Assembly (NCBI GenBank): GCA_022828425.1
Contig: CP094685.1
Coordinates: 1,736,001 to 1,800,000 of the forward strand
Length of the DNA stretch: 64,000 nucleotides
Reading direction: 5' to 3'
DNA from: Candidatus Thiothrix sulfatifontis
GTDB lineage: Bacteria > Pseudomonadota > Gammaproteobacteria > Thiotrichales > Thiotrichaceae
The notes beneath the pieces were generated by a model. The model saw nothing but the letters and a program-made list of their open reading frames with translations, was not told the DNA's origin and searched no databases. Positions 1-8,774 of this stretch are shown piece after piece. A program made the position numbers and the translations under genes. Each line of letters starts with the position of its first letter. Position 1 is the stretch's first letter.

Positions 1-1
1 G

Positions 2-343
2 CATCATGCCTTGCGGCGTTACCCGAATGGTGAGGAACGTTGCATTGCCTGCAAATTGTGCGAAGCGGTTTGCCCCGCACTGGCAATCACGATTGATTTG
101 GAAGAGCGCCCGGATGGTACCCGCCGTACCACGCGCTATGACATTGATATGTTTAAGTGCATTTACTGCGGTTTCTGTGAGGAAGCCTGCCCGGTGGATG
201 CGATTGTGGAAACCAATATTTTCGAGTATCACTTTGAAAATCGTGGTGAAAATATTCAAACCAAAGACAAACTATTGGCAGTCGGTGACAAGCACGAAGC
301 TGAGATTGCCAAGATGAAAGCCGCTGATGCGCCGTACCGTTAA
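2..343 (+). CDS. nuoI: NADH-quinone oxidoreductase subunit I, 3' part
   Basis: This is the C-terminal part of the complex I iron-sulfur subunit that carries electrons from the NuoG/NuoB side toward quinone. The reading frame is open to the left edge of the window, so the N-terminus is missing. Two complete 4Fe-4S binding motifs are visible, [12 protein letters not shown] and [12 protein letters not shown], followed by the usual short acidic and charged tail. It is the first visible gene of a tightly packed run nuoI-J-K-L-M-N in the usual bacterial order, with nuoJ starting 9 bases downstream. The identity is not in doubt; only the start is unseen. Confidence 0.97.
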   Translation, partial: HHALRRYPNGEERCIACKLCEAVCPALAITIDLEERPDGTRRTTRYDIDMFKCIYCGFCEEACPVDAIVETNIFEYHFENRGENIQTKDKLLAVGDKHEAEIAKMKAADAPYR

Positions 344-352
344 GGGGATGAC

Positions 353-952
353 ATGACATTTGAGCAGATTATCTTTTACCTGTTTTCCGCCGTATTGGTG
401 GCAGCGGCAGTGGGGATGGTAACGGTACGTAGCCCGGTGTACGCGGCGTTATGCCTGATTTTGAGTTTTTTCACCAGTGCTGCGCTGTGGCTGTTGCTGG
501 AGGCGGAATTTCTCGGCTTGGTACTGGTGTTAGTGTACGTCGGGGCGGTGATGGTGTTGTTCTTGTTTGTGATTATGATGCTGGATTTGAACCTTGATCC
601 GTTGAAAGAAGGGTTTGCGAAATACGCGCCGGTTGGCTTCGGGGTCGCTGCGGTGATTGCGGTAGAAATGATGATGGTGCTGCAAAGTGCGCCGTTTCAG
701 ATTGCGACGCCGCTGAACCCAGCGCCGACGAATAATACAGAAGCACTGGGTTTGATTTTGTATACGGATTATGTGTATCCGTTTGAAATTGCGGCAGTCA
801 TCTTGGTGGTGGCAATTATTGCTGCAATTACTTTGACCCTGCGACGTCGCCCGGATTCACGTAAACAAGACATTGGTCAGCAGGTGCAGGTGAAGCGGGA
901 AGACCGTGTGCGTCTGGTGAAGATGAAATCTGAAACCAAGGAGCAAGCATGA
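353..952 (+). CDS. nuoJ: NADH-quinone oxidoreductase subunit J
   Basis: Membrane subunit of complex I (199 aa), part of the proton-translocating arm at the junction with the quinone site. Five hydrophobic segments can be seen, including the [16 protein letters not shown] stretch that corresponds to the conserved NuoJ helix 3. The C-terminus is hydrophilic and basic, starting near RRRPDSRK. The length fits the family. Its stop overlaps the nuoK start by four bases (ATGA), which suggests translational coupling. Confidence 0.97.
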   Translation: MTFEQIIFYLFSAVLVAAAVGMVTVRSPVYAALCLILSFFTSAALWLLLEAEFLGLVLVLVYVGAVMVLFLFVIMMLDLNLDPLKEGFAKYAPVGFGVAAVIAVEMMMVLQSAPFQIATPLNPAPTNNTEALGLILYTDYVYPFEIAAVILVVAIIAAITLTLRRRPDSRKQDIGQQVQVKREDRVRLVKMKSETKEQA

Positions 953-1254
953 TCCCTTTGTCGCATTTCCTGATTGTGGCAGCCTTACTGTTTGCTATTA
1001 GTATCGCGGGTATGGTCATTAATCGTAAAAATGTACTGATTTTGTTGATGTGCATTGAGATGATGTTGTTGGCGGTGAACCTGAATTTTGTGGCATTTTC
1101 GCATTATTTGGGGGATATGGCCGGGCAAGTATTCGTGTTTTTTATTCTCACGGTGGCGGCAGCGGAAGCAGCGATTGGCTTGGCGATTTTGGTGGTTTTG
1201 TTCCGTAACCGGCGCACGATCAATGTGGAACAACTCGATGCGATGAAGGGGTAA
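949..1254 (+). CDS. nuoK: NADH-quinone oxidoreductase subunit K
   Basis: Small three-helix membrane subunit of complex I (101 aa, the normal length). The conserved segment around [16 protein letters not shown] carries the family's buried glutamate (E36-like) and a second one lies in [13 protein letters not shown]; both are used for proton transfer in well-studied complexes. The start overlaps the nuoJ stop in ATGA, and the nuoL start follows the stop after 3 bases. Confidence 0.97.
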   Translation: MIPLSHFLIVAALLFAISIAGMVINRKNVLILLMCIEMMLLAVNLNFVAFSHYLGDMAGQVFVFFILTVAAAEAAIGLAILVVLFRNRRTINVEQLDAMKG

Positions 1255-1257
1255 GCG

Positions 1258-3279
1258 ATGGAAGCGATTTATCTGGCTATTCCGCTTGCACCGTTGTTTG
1301 GGGCAATTGCTGCGGGTTTGTTTGGGAAAACGATTGGACGCGCGGGAGCGCACTTGGTCACAATTTTAGGTGTGGCCATTGCATTTTTGCTGTCGGTTTA
1401 TGTTGCCTATGATGTCATGGGCAATGGTAATGCGTATAACGGTACGGTTTATACTTGGGCTGAAATTGACAAGCTTCATTTTGAAGTGGGGTTCATGCTG
1501 GATAACCTCAGTACCATGATGATGTTGGTGGTAACGTTTGTATCGCTGATGGTGCATATTTATACCATTGGCTACATGCATGAAGATCCGGGCTACCAGC
1601 GTTTCTTTAGCTATATTTCGTTATTTACTTTCGCCATGTTGATGTTGGTGATGAGTAATAATTTTTTGCAATTGTTTTTTGGCTGGGAAGCCGTAGGTTT
1701 GGTGTCGTACTTGCTGATTGGTTTCTGGTACAAAAAAGAGACTGCAATCTACGCCAATATGAAAGCATTCTTGGTTAATAGAGTGGGGGACTTTGGTTTC
1801 TTGCTGGGCATTGCGGTGGTGTTGATGTATTGCGGCACCTTGGATTATGTGGAAACGTTTGCGCGTTTGCCCGGTTTGGCTGGTGCGGACATTGAGATTA
1901 TCGAGGGTTCTAAATGGAGTGTGCTGACCCTAATAGCCATTCTGTTATTCATCGGTGCGATGGGTAAATCGGCGCAAGTGCCCTTGCATGTGTGGTTACC
2001 GGACTCTATGGAAGGACCGACGCCAATTTCAGCTTTGATTCACGCGGCAACAATGGTTACTGCGGGTATTTTTATGGTGGCACGCATGTCGCCGATTTTT
2101 GAAATGTCTGATACCGCGTTGAATATGATTTTAATCGTTGGTGCAACCACCGCCTTTTTTATGGGGCTGATTGGGATTGTGCAGAATGATATTAAGCGGG
2201 TGGTGGCGTATTCTACGTTGTCGCAGCTTGGTTATATGACGGTCGCACTGGGCGCTTCGGCGTATTCCGCTGGGGTGTTTCATTTAATGACTCATGCTTT
2301 CTTTAAAGCATTGCTCTTCTTGGCGGCGGGTTCGGTAATTATAGCGATGCACCATGAGCAGGACATTCGCAAAATGGGTGGGCTGAAAAAATACATGCCC
2401 ATTACGTATTGGACTGCTTTAATTGGTTCGTTGGCGTTGATTGGTTTCCCCGGTTTTTCTGGCTTCTTCTCCAAAGACTTAATTATTGAAGCAGTGCATG
2501 AGTCGCATTTGTGGGCGGCTGGTTATGCTTATACATTGGTATTGTTGGGTGTATTTGTCACAGCGTTTTACAGTTTCCGTATGTTCTTTTTGGTGTTCCA
2601 TGGTAAAGAGCGTTTCGATACACATGGGCACGGTCATGACGATCATGGGCAGCATGGACACGGTGGCAAACCGCATGAGTCGCCCTGGGTGGTGACGGTT
2701 CCTTTGATTGCGTTGGCGATTCCGTCGGTATTTGCCGGGTATTTGCTGGATCCGATGGTGGTTGGAGAGTTTTTTAAAGATGCAATTTTTGTTAATGATC
2801 CTGCGCACAATTTTGACCCCGGTTTTAAAGGTTTGCTATCAGCACATCTGTCGATTGAACACCTGAGTGCCGGGTATCATGGCGTGATCGGTTTTATTCT
2901 GCACGGTTTGATGGCAGCACCTTTCTGGCTGGCAATGGCGGGTTTGGGCATGGCATGGTTTATTTATTTAAAAGATGATTCATTAGCACGTTGGGCTTAT
3001 GACAAATTCCGCTGGCTACACACTTTGCTAGACCATAAGTATTACTTGGATGATTTTAACCAGAACGTATTTGCGAAAGGCTCAGTCAATTTAGGCAATG
3101 GACTGTGGTCTGTTGGTGAGCGCGTGATGATTGATGGTTTCGTGGTGAATGGTGCTGCAAAAGCTGTGGGATGGTTTTCAGGTGTGACGCGTCAACTTCA
3201 GACCGGGTACTTGTATCATTACGCTTTTTCGATGATCGCTGGCATCTTGTTGATGCTTACTTGGTTTTTATTTTCTTGA
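1258..3279 (+). CDS. nuoL: NADH-quinone oxidoreductase subunit L
   Basis: Largest antiporter-like membrane subunit of complex I (673 aa), which pumps protons at the distal end of the membrane arm. It has the Proton_antipo_N region, then the antiporter core with GWEAVGLVSYLLIGFW, the HVWLPDSMEGPTPISALIHAATMV signature near residues 245-270, and the long C-terminal amphipathic/anchor region. A histidine- and glycine-rich loop near residues 460-475 (HGHGHDDHGQHGHGG) sits in a loop where such insertions are common. It starts with ATG 3 bases after nuoK. Confidence 0.97.
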   Translation: MEAIYLAIPLAPLFGAIAAGLFGKTIGRAGAHLVTILGVAIAFLLSVYVAYDVMGNGNAYNGTVYTWAEIDKLHFEVGFMLDNLSTMMMLVVTFVSLMVHIYTIGYMHEDPGYQRFFSYISLFTFAMLMLVMSNNFLQLFFGWEAVGLVSYLLIGFWYKKETAIYANMKAFLVNRVGDFGFLLGIAVVLMYCGTLDYVETFARLPGLAGADIEIIEGSKWSVLTLIAILLFIGAMGKSAQVPLHVWLPDSMEGPTPISALIHAATMVTAGIFMVARMSPIFEMSDTALNMILIVGATTAFFMGLIGIVQNDIKRVVAYSTLSQLGYMTVALGASAYSAGVFHLMTHAFFKALLFLAAGSVIIAMHHEQDIRKMGGLKKYMPITYWTALIGSLALIGFPGFSGFFSKDLIIEAVHESHLWAAGYAYTLVLLGVFVTAFYSFRMFFLVFHGKERFDTHGHGHDDHGQHGHGGKPHESPWVVTVPLIALAIPSVFAGYLLDPMVVGEFFKDAIFVNDPAHNFDPGFKGLLSAHLSIEHLSAGYHGVIGFILHGLMAAPFWLAMAGLGMAWFIYLKDDSLARWAYDKFRWLHTLLDHKYYLDDFNQNVFAKGSVNLGNGLWSVGERVMIDGFVVNGAAKAVGWFSGVTRQLQTGYLYHYAFSMIAGILLMLTWFLFS

Positions 3280-3306
3280 ACCCGTTGGCTTTAACTGGAA
3301 TTGCAC

Positions 3307-4848
3307 ATGCTTGATTTGCCAATACTGAGTTTGTTGATCTGGTTGCCGATTATCGGTGGCTTGGGTGTGTTGATTGTGGGCGATCGTTCTGGCGCTAAAC
3401 AGTTTGCACTGGGGATTGCGTTACTGACGTTTGTGATCAGTTTGCCGTTGTACGCATACTTTATACCCAATACTGCCGAGATGCAGTTTGTGGAACTTAT
3501 TCCTTGGGTTGAGGCGTTTAAGATTAATTACCATCTGGGGGTGGATGGCATTTCCATGCCATTGATTCTGCTGAACACCTTTATTACGGTGATGGTGGTG
3601 ATTGCGGGTTGGGAAGTGATTACGTATCGGATTTCCCAATACATGGCGGCTTTTTTGATCATGGCGGGGATTGTCAACGGGGTATTCGCGGCGCTGGATG
3701 CCATGTTGTTTTATATTCTGTTTGAAGCGATGTTGATTCCGCTGTTTTTGATCATTGGGATTTGGGGTGGTGCACGCCGGGTGTATGCCACGATCAAGTT
3801 TTTCCTGTATACCTTTTTCGGTTCGGTGTTTTTGCTGATCAGTTTGATTTACATGTATCAATTGGGTGGCAGTTTCGCGGTGGCAGATTTGCATACACTG
3901 CGGATTGAGATTGTGCCGCAAACGTTAATTTTCTTGTCATTTTTGTTGGCTTTCGGGGTAAAAGTACCCATGTGGCCGGTGCATACTTGGTTGCCGGATG
4001 CGCACGTTGAAGCACCTACGGGTGGTTCGGTGATTTTGGCGGCGATTACATTGAAAGTCGGGGGTTATGCCTTCCTGCGGTTTGCTTTGCCGATTGTGCC
4101 GGATGCCGCTGCGCAATTGGATTGGTTGGTGATTTTCATGTCACTGACAGCGGTGGTGTACATTGGCTTTGTGGCGTTGGTGCAGCAGGATATGAAAAAG
4201 CTGGTGGCTTATTCCTCTATCGCGCACATGGGTTTTGTGACCTTGGGCTTTTTTGTGATTTATGGCATTACCGAGAGTACGCAGAATATTGAGGGTGCGA
4301 TGAGCAGTGCAGTTTTGGCTATCCAAGGCGGCATGGTGCAAATGGTGTCGCACGGCTTTATTTCTGGCGCAATGTTCTTGTGTATCGGGGTGTTGTATGA
4401 CCGGATGCATACCCGTGACATTAATGCTTACGGTGGGGTTGCCAATCAAATGCCGACGTTTGCGGCGTTGTATGTGCTGTTTGCGATGGCAAATACGGGC
4501 TTGCCGGGCACGTCGGGATTCGTGGGTGAATTCATGGTGATTTTGGCAAGTTTCCGCGCGAATCCGTGGATTGCGTTTGCGGCGGCAACGACATTGATTG
4601 TGGGCGCTGCGTACACGCTATGGCTGGTGAAACGGGTGCTGTTTGGTGAAGTGAAAAATGCGGAGGTCGCTGCTTTGCAGGATATTGGGCAGCGGGAGTT
4701 TTGGATGTTGGCAGTATTGGCGGGTGCGGTATTGTTACTGGGCTTGTGGCCTCAACCTTTGACGGATGTGATGGAAGTGTCAATCGAAAATCTGTTGTCT
4801 CAGGCGTTGCAGAGCAAGTTGTGTTCTGGGCTTGCGGGGGGGTGCTAG
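3307..4848 (+). CDS. nuoM: NADH-quinone oxidoreductase subunit M
   Basis: Second antiporter-like proton-pumping subunit of complex I, about 513 aa. The conserved HTWLPDAHVEAPTGGSV segment and the FEAMLIPLFLIIGIWGG segment identify it as NuoM rather than NuoL or NuoN. The ATG at 3307 was chosen because it gives the usual N-terminus (MLDLPILSLLIWLPIIGG); an in-frame TTG at 3301 is the alternative. It lies 27 bases after nuoL and ends 2 bases before nuoN. Confidence 0.96.
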   Translation: MLDLPILSLLIWLPIIGGLGVLIVGDRSGAKQFALGIALLTFVISLPLYAYFIPNTAEMQFVELIPWVEAFKINYHLGVDGISMPLILLNTFITVMVVIAGWEVITYRISQYMAAFLIMAGIVNGVFAALDAMLFYILFEAMLIPLFLIIGIWGGARRVYATIKFFLYTFFGSVFLLISLIYMYQLGGSFAVADLHTLRIEIVPQTLIFLSFLLAFGVKVPMWPVHTWLPDAHVEAPTGGSVILAAITLKVGGYAFLRFALPIVPDAAAQLDWLVIFMSLTAVVYIGFVALVQQDMKKLVAYSSIAHMGFVTLGFFVIYGITESTQNIEGAMSSAVLAIQGGMVQMVSHGFISGAMFLCIGVLYDRMHTRDINAYGGVANQMPTFAALYVLFAMANTGLPGTSGFVGEFMVILASFRANPWIAFAAATTLIVGAAYTLWLVKRVLFGEVKNAEVAALQDIGQREFWMLAVLAGAVLLLGLWPQPLTDVMEVSIENLLSQALQSKLCSGLAGGC

Positions 4849-4850
4849 TC

Positions 4851-6287
4851 ATGAATATTACCATTGCACTGCCGGAAATTTTTCTACTGAGTACGATCTG
4901 CCTGATTTTGTTGTTGGATGTGTTCCTGCGCGAAAATTGCCGCATGGTGACCTACTTATTGACCCAAGTGGCTTTGTTGGCGACTGCATTATTGGCTTAT
5001 GGCGCAATGGATGGTGAAAAGGTCATTGGCTTGAATGGCATGTACGTGCGCGATGATTTGGCGGGTGTCCTGAAAATCAGTATTTTATTGCTAACGTTTT
5101 CGGTGTTTGTGTATGCCCGCAAGTATTTGAAAGACCGAAACATTTGGGTCAGTGAGTTTTTCTTGCTGGCGCTGTTTGCGGTACTGGGTATGTTGGTGAT
5201 GGTCTCTGCCAATCATCTGCTGGTTATCTACTTGGGGTTGGAATTGCTGGCGTTGTCGATGTACGCACTGGTGGCATTTAATCGTGACGATGGGCGTTCT
5301 TCCGAAGCGGCGATGAAGTATTTTGTGCTCGGCGCGATTGCGTCAGGTTTGTTGCTGTATGGAATTTCGATTCTGTACGGTTTGAGCGGCAAGCTGGAGT
5401 TCACTGAAGTCTTGGTTTATATCAATGCGCAAAGTGTGCTGGAAAATATTCCGCTGTTGTTTGCTTTGGTCTTTATCGTGGCGGGCATTGCGTTTAAGTT
5501 TGGTGCAGTGCCTTTCCACATGTGGGTTCCCGATGTGTATCAGGGCGCTCCAACGGCGGTAACGATGTTTCTGGGGAGTGTGCCGAAATTGGCAGCGCTG
5601 GCGATGTTGTTGCGGGTATTGGCGGAATCAATGGGAGCGGCTCAACCCGGTTGGGCGCAATTGCTGCTGGTGTTTGGGCTGTTGTCGGTCTTCCTCGGTA
5701 ATCTGATTGCGATTGCGCAATTCAATCTGAAGCGAATGCTGGCTTATTCGACGATTGCGCACATGGGTTTTATTCTGTTGGGTGCACTGACGGGTACAAC
5801 GGAAGGTTACAGCGCAGCGCTGTTTTACACGATTACTTACGCGATGATGGCGGCGGGTGGTTTTGCGATCTTGATTTTGTTGGGGCGCGAAGGTTTTGAG
5901 GCAGAAACGTTGGATGATTTGAAAGGTTTGAACGAGCGTAACCCTTGGTATGCCTTTATTATGATGGTTTTCTTGTTTTCGATGGCAGGTATTCCGCCAA
6001 CCGTGGGCTTTTACGCAAAATTGTCGATTATTCAGGCGGTTATGCAGGCGGGGTATTTGTGGCCTGCGGTATTCATGGTGGTGATGTCGGTGATTGGGGC
6101 GTATTATTACTTGCGTGCCATCAAAATGATGTACTTTGATAAGCCGGAACAAACCGCGCCGATTCAGGCTGAACTTGATTTTAGTGTGCTGATCAGTGTA
6201 AATGGCGTGCTCATGGTGTTGTTGGGGTTGTTCCCTAGCGCTTTAATGGGTATTTGTTCAGCAGCAATGGTCGCTAGTCGTTTATGA
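4851..6287 (+). CDS. nuoN: NADH-quinone oxidoreductase subunit N
   Basis: Third antiporter-like subunit of complex I (478 aa). It carries the HMWVPDVYQGAPTAVTMFL signature typical of NuoN and the LAYSTIAHMGFILLG segment. The open frame extends upstream into nuoM, but the ATG at 4851 (MNITIALPEIFLL) matches the family N-terminus and sits just after the nuoM stop. The last four bases overlap the next gene, so the DUF2818 protein is probably co-translated. Confidence 0.96.
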   Translation: MNITIALPEIFLLSTICLILLLDVFLRENCRMVTYLLTQVALLATALLAYGAMDGEKVIGLNGMYVRDDLAGVLKISILLLTFSVFVYARKYLKDRNIWVSEFFLLALFAVLGMLVMVSANHLLVIYLGLELLALSMYALVAFNRDDGRSSEAAMKYFVLGAIASGLLLYGISILYGLSGKLEFTEVLVYINAQSVLENIPLLFALVFIVAGIAFKFGAVPFHMWVPDVYQGAPTAVTMFLGSVPKLAALAMLLRVLAESMGAAQPGWAQLLLVFGLLSVFLGNLIAIAQFNLKRMLAYSTIAHMGFILLGALTGTTEGYSAALFYTITYAMMAAGGFAILILLGREGFEAETLDDLKGLNERNPWYAFIMMVFLFSMAGIPPTVGFYAKLSIIQAVMQAGYLWPAVFMVVMSVIGAYYYLRAIKMMYFDKPEQTAPIQAELDFSVLISVNGVLMVLLGLFPSALMGICSAAMVASRL

Positions 6288-6574
6288 GTTTATTGGTGTT
6301 ACAGTGGGGCTTTCTTGGCCTCGCCTTGGTGTTGGCTAATTTGCCTTGGTTAAGCCAACGTTGTTTTCTTATTTTGCAATGTGAACACAAATCAGCATGG
6401 TTACGTTTGCTGGAATGGTTTGTGCTGTACTTCATCGTGGGTGGCTTGGCCTTGTTGCTGGAGCAGCGGGCGATGGGAACCATACACCCTCAGGACTGGG
6501 AATTTTACGCCGTTACCTTGGCGTTGTTCTTGGTATTCGCATTTCCGGGGTTTATTTACCGTCATGTGCGTTAA
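6284..6574 (+). CDS. DUF2818 family small membrane protein
   Basis: A 96-aa protein with about three hydrophobic segments and a conserved C-terminal pattern (WEFYAVTLALFLVFAFPGF) that I recognise as DUF2818. This family is repeatedly found directly after nuoN in beta- and gammaproteobacteria, and here it overlaps nuoN by 4 bases (TTTATGAG context). No biochemical role is established. The position suggests an accessory or assembly function for complex I, which is inference from context. Confidence 0.88.
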   Translation: MSLLVLQWGFLGLALVLANLPWLSQRCFLILQCEHKSAWLRLLEWFVLYFIVGGLALLLEQRAMGTIHPQDWEFYAVTLALFLVFAFPGFIYRHVR

Positions 6575-6599
6575 TTTCACGTTTTGTTTCGATTAAGGC

Positions 6600-6628
6600 T
6601 TGCAAGGGGAAACCCTTTGCTTTATAGT
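6600..6628 (+). promoter_or_regulatory. Sigma-70-type promoter of the initiator tRNA
   Basis: TTGCAA at 6600-6605 and TATAGT at 6623-6628 are separated by exactly 17 bases. A GC-rich discriminator follows, and the predicted start is a few bases before the tRNA. This is the best-matching promoter in the window and fits a stable-RNA gene. Confidence 0.7.
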
Positions 6629-6640
6629 TCGCTCCTCTGA

Positions 6641-6717
6641 TGCGGGGTGGAGCAGTCTGGCAGCTCGTCGGGCTCATAACCCGAAGGTCGCAGGTTCAAA
6701 TCCTGCCCCCGCTACCA
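6641..6717 (+). tRNA. metY: tRNA-fMet (CAU), initiator
   Basis: A 77-nt cloverleaf with encoded CCA. The anticodon loop reads CTCATAA (CAU). It has the initiator marks: three consecutive G:C pairs in the anticodon stem (TCGGG/CCCGA) and no Watson-Crick pair at 1:72. Here the pair is T1/T72 rather than the usual C1/A72. The T stem is GCAGG/CCTGC around TTCAAAT. The location directly upstream of rimP-nusA-infB is the same as metY in Escherichia coli. Confidence 0.95.
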
Positions 6718-6725
6718 ATTATAAG

Positions 6726-6749
6726 AAGGCCCCTATCAGGGCCTTTTTT
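6726..6749 (+). terminator. Rho-independent terminator after tRNA-fMet
   Basis: A 7-bp stem AAGGCCC/GGGCCTT with a 6-base loop is followed by a T run (6744-6749). It lies between the tRNA and rimP and may be a processing or attenuation point, since rimP starts only 35 bases later. Confidence 0.8.
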
Positions 6750-6783
6750 ATTATGTGCTACCCAAGAAGGTACCCAAGACGTA

Positions 6784-7260
6784 ATGCAAGAAAGACTAGA
6801 CACACTGATTCATACCACTGTCACCGGCCTCGGTTATGATTTATGGGGTTATGAGTACCGTCCACAAACGGAAAGTGCGTTGCTACGTATCTTCATCGAC
6901 GCTGAACAAGGCATTACGGTAGAAGATTGCGGGCGTGTCAGCAACCAGTTGAGTGCCTCACTGGATGTGGAAGACTTGATTCCCGTTGCTTATATTCTTG
7001 AAGTGTCTTCGCCCGGAATTGATCGGGTGTTATTCATCCCCGCACACTATGCTCTGTATGTCGGTCAGCAAATCAAAGTGCGCACTCGCCTGCCGGTGGA
7101 GAAACGCCGCAACTTCGTTGGGAAGTTGCAGGACGCGAACGACACCCATATTTTCATGGAAGTGGACAGCACAGTCTTTGAGATTCCTTACGAGATTATT
7201 GATCGTGGGCGAGTTGTTTTGGATATTCGACCTCAGCGCAAGGGCGGTAAACACGCATGA
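6784..7260 (+). CDS. rimP: Ribosome maturation factor RimP
   Basis: RimP (158 aa) assists 30S subunit maturation. The N-terminal domain includes the VSSPGIDR motif (residues ~75-82) and the C-terminal part is an Sm-like barrel. The frame is open upstream through the tRNA, so the ATG at 6784 was chosen: it is preceded by an AAGAAGG ribosome site and matches the family N-terminus (MQERLDTLI). The stop overlaps the nusA start by four bases. It is the first protein gene of the conserved rimP-nusA-infB-rbfA-truB block. Confidence 0.95.
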   Translation: MQERLDTLIHTTVTGLGYDLWGYEYRPQTESALLRIFIDAEQGITVEDCGRVSNQLSASLDVEDLIPVAYILEVSSPGIDRVLFIPAHYALYVGQQIKVRTRLPVEKRRNFVGKLQDANDTHIFMEVDSTVFEIPYEIIDRGRVVLDIRPQRKGGKHA

Positions 7261-8753
7261 ATAAAGAAATTCTCTACGTTGTTGATGCAGTCTCCAATGA
7301 AAAAAATGTTAGCAAGGAATTAATTTTCCAAGCAGTAGAAACGGCATTGGCAATGGCTACCCGTAAACGTTACGGCATGGGCATTGATGCGCGGGTATCG
7401 GTTAATCGCCAAACGGGTGATTATGAAACCTATCGCCGCTGGAAAGTCGTGGACGATGAAGATCCCGATTTTGAAAGTCCAGAGCGCCAAATTTTAGAAA
7501 GCTATGCCAAAGATCGCGGCTTCAGTATTGCTATTGGCGATTACCTTGAAGAAGCAATTCCTTCAGTAGAGTTTGGGCGTATCGCGGCGCAAACCGCCAA
7601 ACAAGTTATCGTTGCCAAGGTGCGTGAAGCCGAGCGTGAGAAAGTCGTTTCCGCTTACCGCGATAAAGTCGGGCATTTGGTTATGGGTGTGGTTAAGCGT
7701 GCTGATCGCAAAGGCATTGTGCTGGACATGGGCGAAAATGCAGAAGCATTCATTCCCCGTGAAGAAACCATTCCCGGCGAAATGTTACACGTTGGGGCAC
7801 GGGTCAGAGGTTATCTGAAAGAAATTCATCAAGACATGCGCGGTCCGCAGATTATTGTCAGCCGCTCGGATGTGAATTTCCTGATTGAGCTAATGAAACT
7901 CGAAGTTCCCGAAGTCAGTCAGGAAATGATTGATATAATGGGTGCCGCTCGTGATGCAGGCTCACGCGCTAAAGTTGCGGTGCGGGCTAATTTGCCGAAC
8001 ATTGACCCGATCGGCGCTTGCGTGGGGATGCGTGGTTCACGTATTCAAACCGTTACCAACGAACTCGGTGGCAAAGAGCGTGTCGACATTGTGTTGTGGA
8101 ACGAAGACATTGCGACGTATGTGATGAACGCGATGGCTCCGGCTGAAGTGCTTTCCATCGTGGTCGATGAAGAAAGCAAAAGCATGGACATTGGTGTCGA
8201 TGGCGAAAAGCTATCACAAGCCATCGGTCGTGGTGGGCAAAATGTACGCCTTGCCAGCGAGCTGACCGGCTGGACATTGAATGTCATGAGTGTGGAAGAA
8301 GCCGAAGCCAAGACTCAGGCCGAGCAACAATCCATCATTAACCTGTTCATGGAAAAACTGGACGTTGATGAGGAAGTGGCGGTGATTTTGGTGGAAGAAG
8401 GCTTCTCAACACTCGAAGAAGTCGCTTACGTGCCGCTTGAAGAGTTCTTAGCGATTGAAAGCTTTGACGAAACGATTGTTAATGAATTGCGTGACCGCGC
8501 TCAAACCGCGCTGCTGTCGCAAGCCATTTCTCAGGATAGCCACTTGCCAGCGGCAGATCTCCTGCACATGGAAGGCATGGATGATACCTTAGCCTTCAAG
8601 TTGGCAACCCAAGGCATTTGCACGATGGAAGATTTGGCAGAACAATCCGTGGATGAACTCACGGAATTGGCTGACATTAATGAAGCCCGTGCCGCCAGTT
8701 TGATTATGAAAGCTCGTGAACCGTGGTTCGCGGACGATAAAGCAGAAGCTTAA
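7257..8753 (+). CDS. nusA: Transcription termination/antitermination protein NusA
   Basis: NusA (498 aa) binds RNA polymerase and controls pausing, termination and antitermination. The order visible is an N-terminal polymerase-binding domain (1-~125), an S1 domain (~135-200), tandem KH domains (GACVGMRGSRIQ and AIGRGGQNVRLA), and two C-terminal acidic repeats (~360-490). The second repeat marks it as the long proteobacterial form. It starts within the rimP stop (ATGA) and is followed by infB after 21 bases with a GGGAGGAAG ribosome site. Confidence 0.97.
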   Translation: MNKEILYVVDAVSNEKNVSKELIFQAVETALAMATRKRYGMGIDARVSVNRQTGDYETYRRWKVVDDEDPDFESPERQILESYAKDRGFSIAIGDYLEEAIPSVEFGRIAAQTAKQVIVAKVREAEREKVVSAYRDKVGHLVMGVVKRADRKGIVLDMGENAEAFIPREETIPGEMLHVGARVRGYLKEIHQDMRGPQIIVSRSDVNFLIELMKLEVPEVSQEMIDIMGAARDAGSRAKVAVRANLPNIDPIGACVGMRGSRIQTVTNELGGKERVDIVLWNEDIATYVMNAMAPAEVLSIVVDEESKSMDIGVDGEKLSQAIGRGGQNVRLASELTGWTLNVMSVEEAEAKTQAEQQSIINLFMEKLDVDEEVAVILVEEGFSTLEEVAYVPLEEFLAIESFDETIVNELRDRAQTALLSQAISQDSHLPAADLLHMEGMDDTLAFKLATQGICTMEDLAEQSVDELTELADINEARAASLIMKAREPWFADDKAEA

Positions 8754-8774
8754 TTCTGCGGGAGGAAGAAATAA

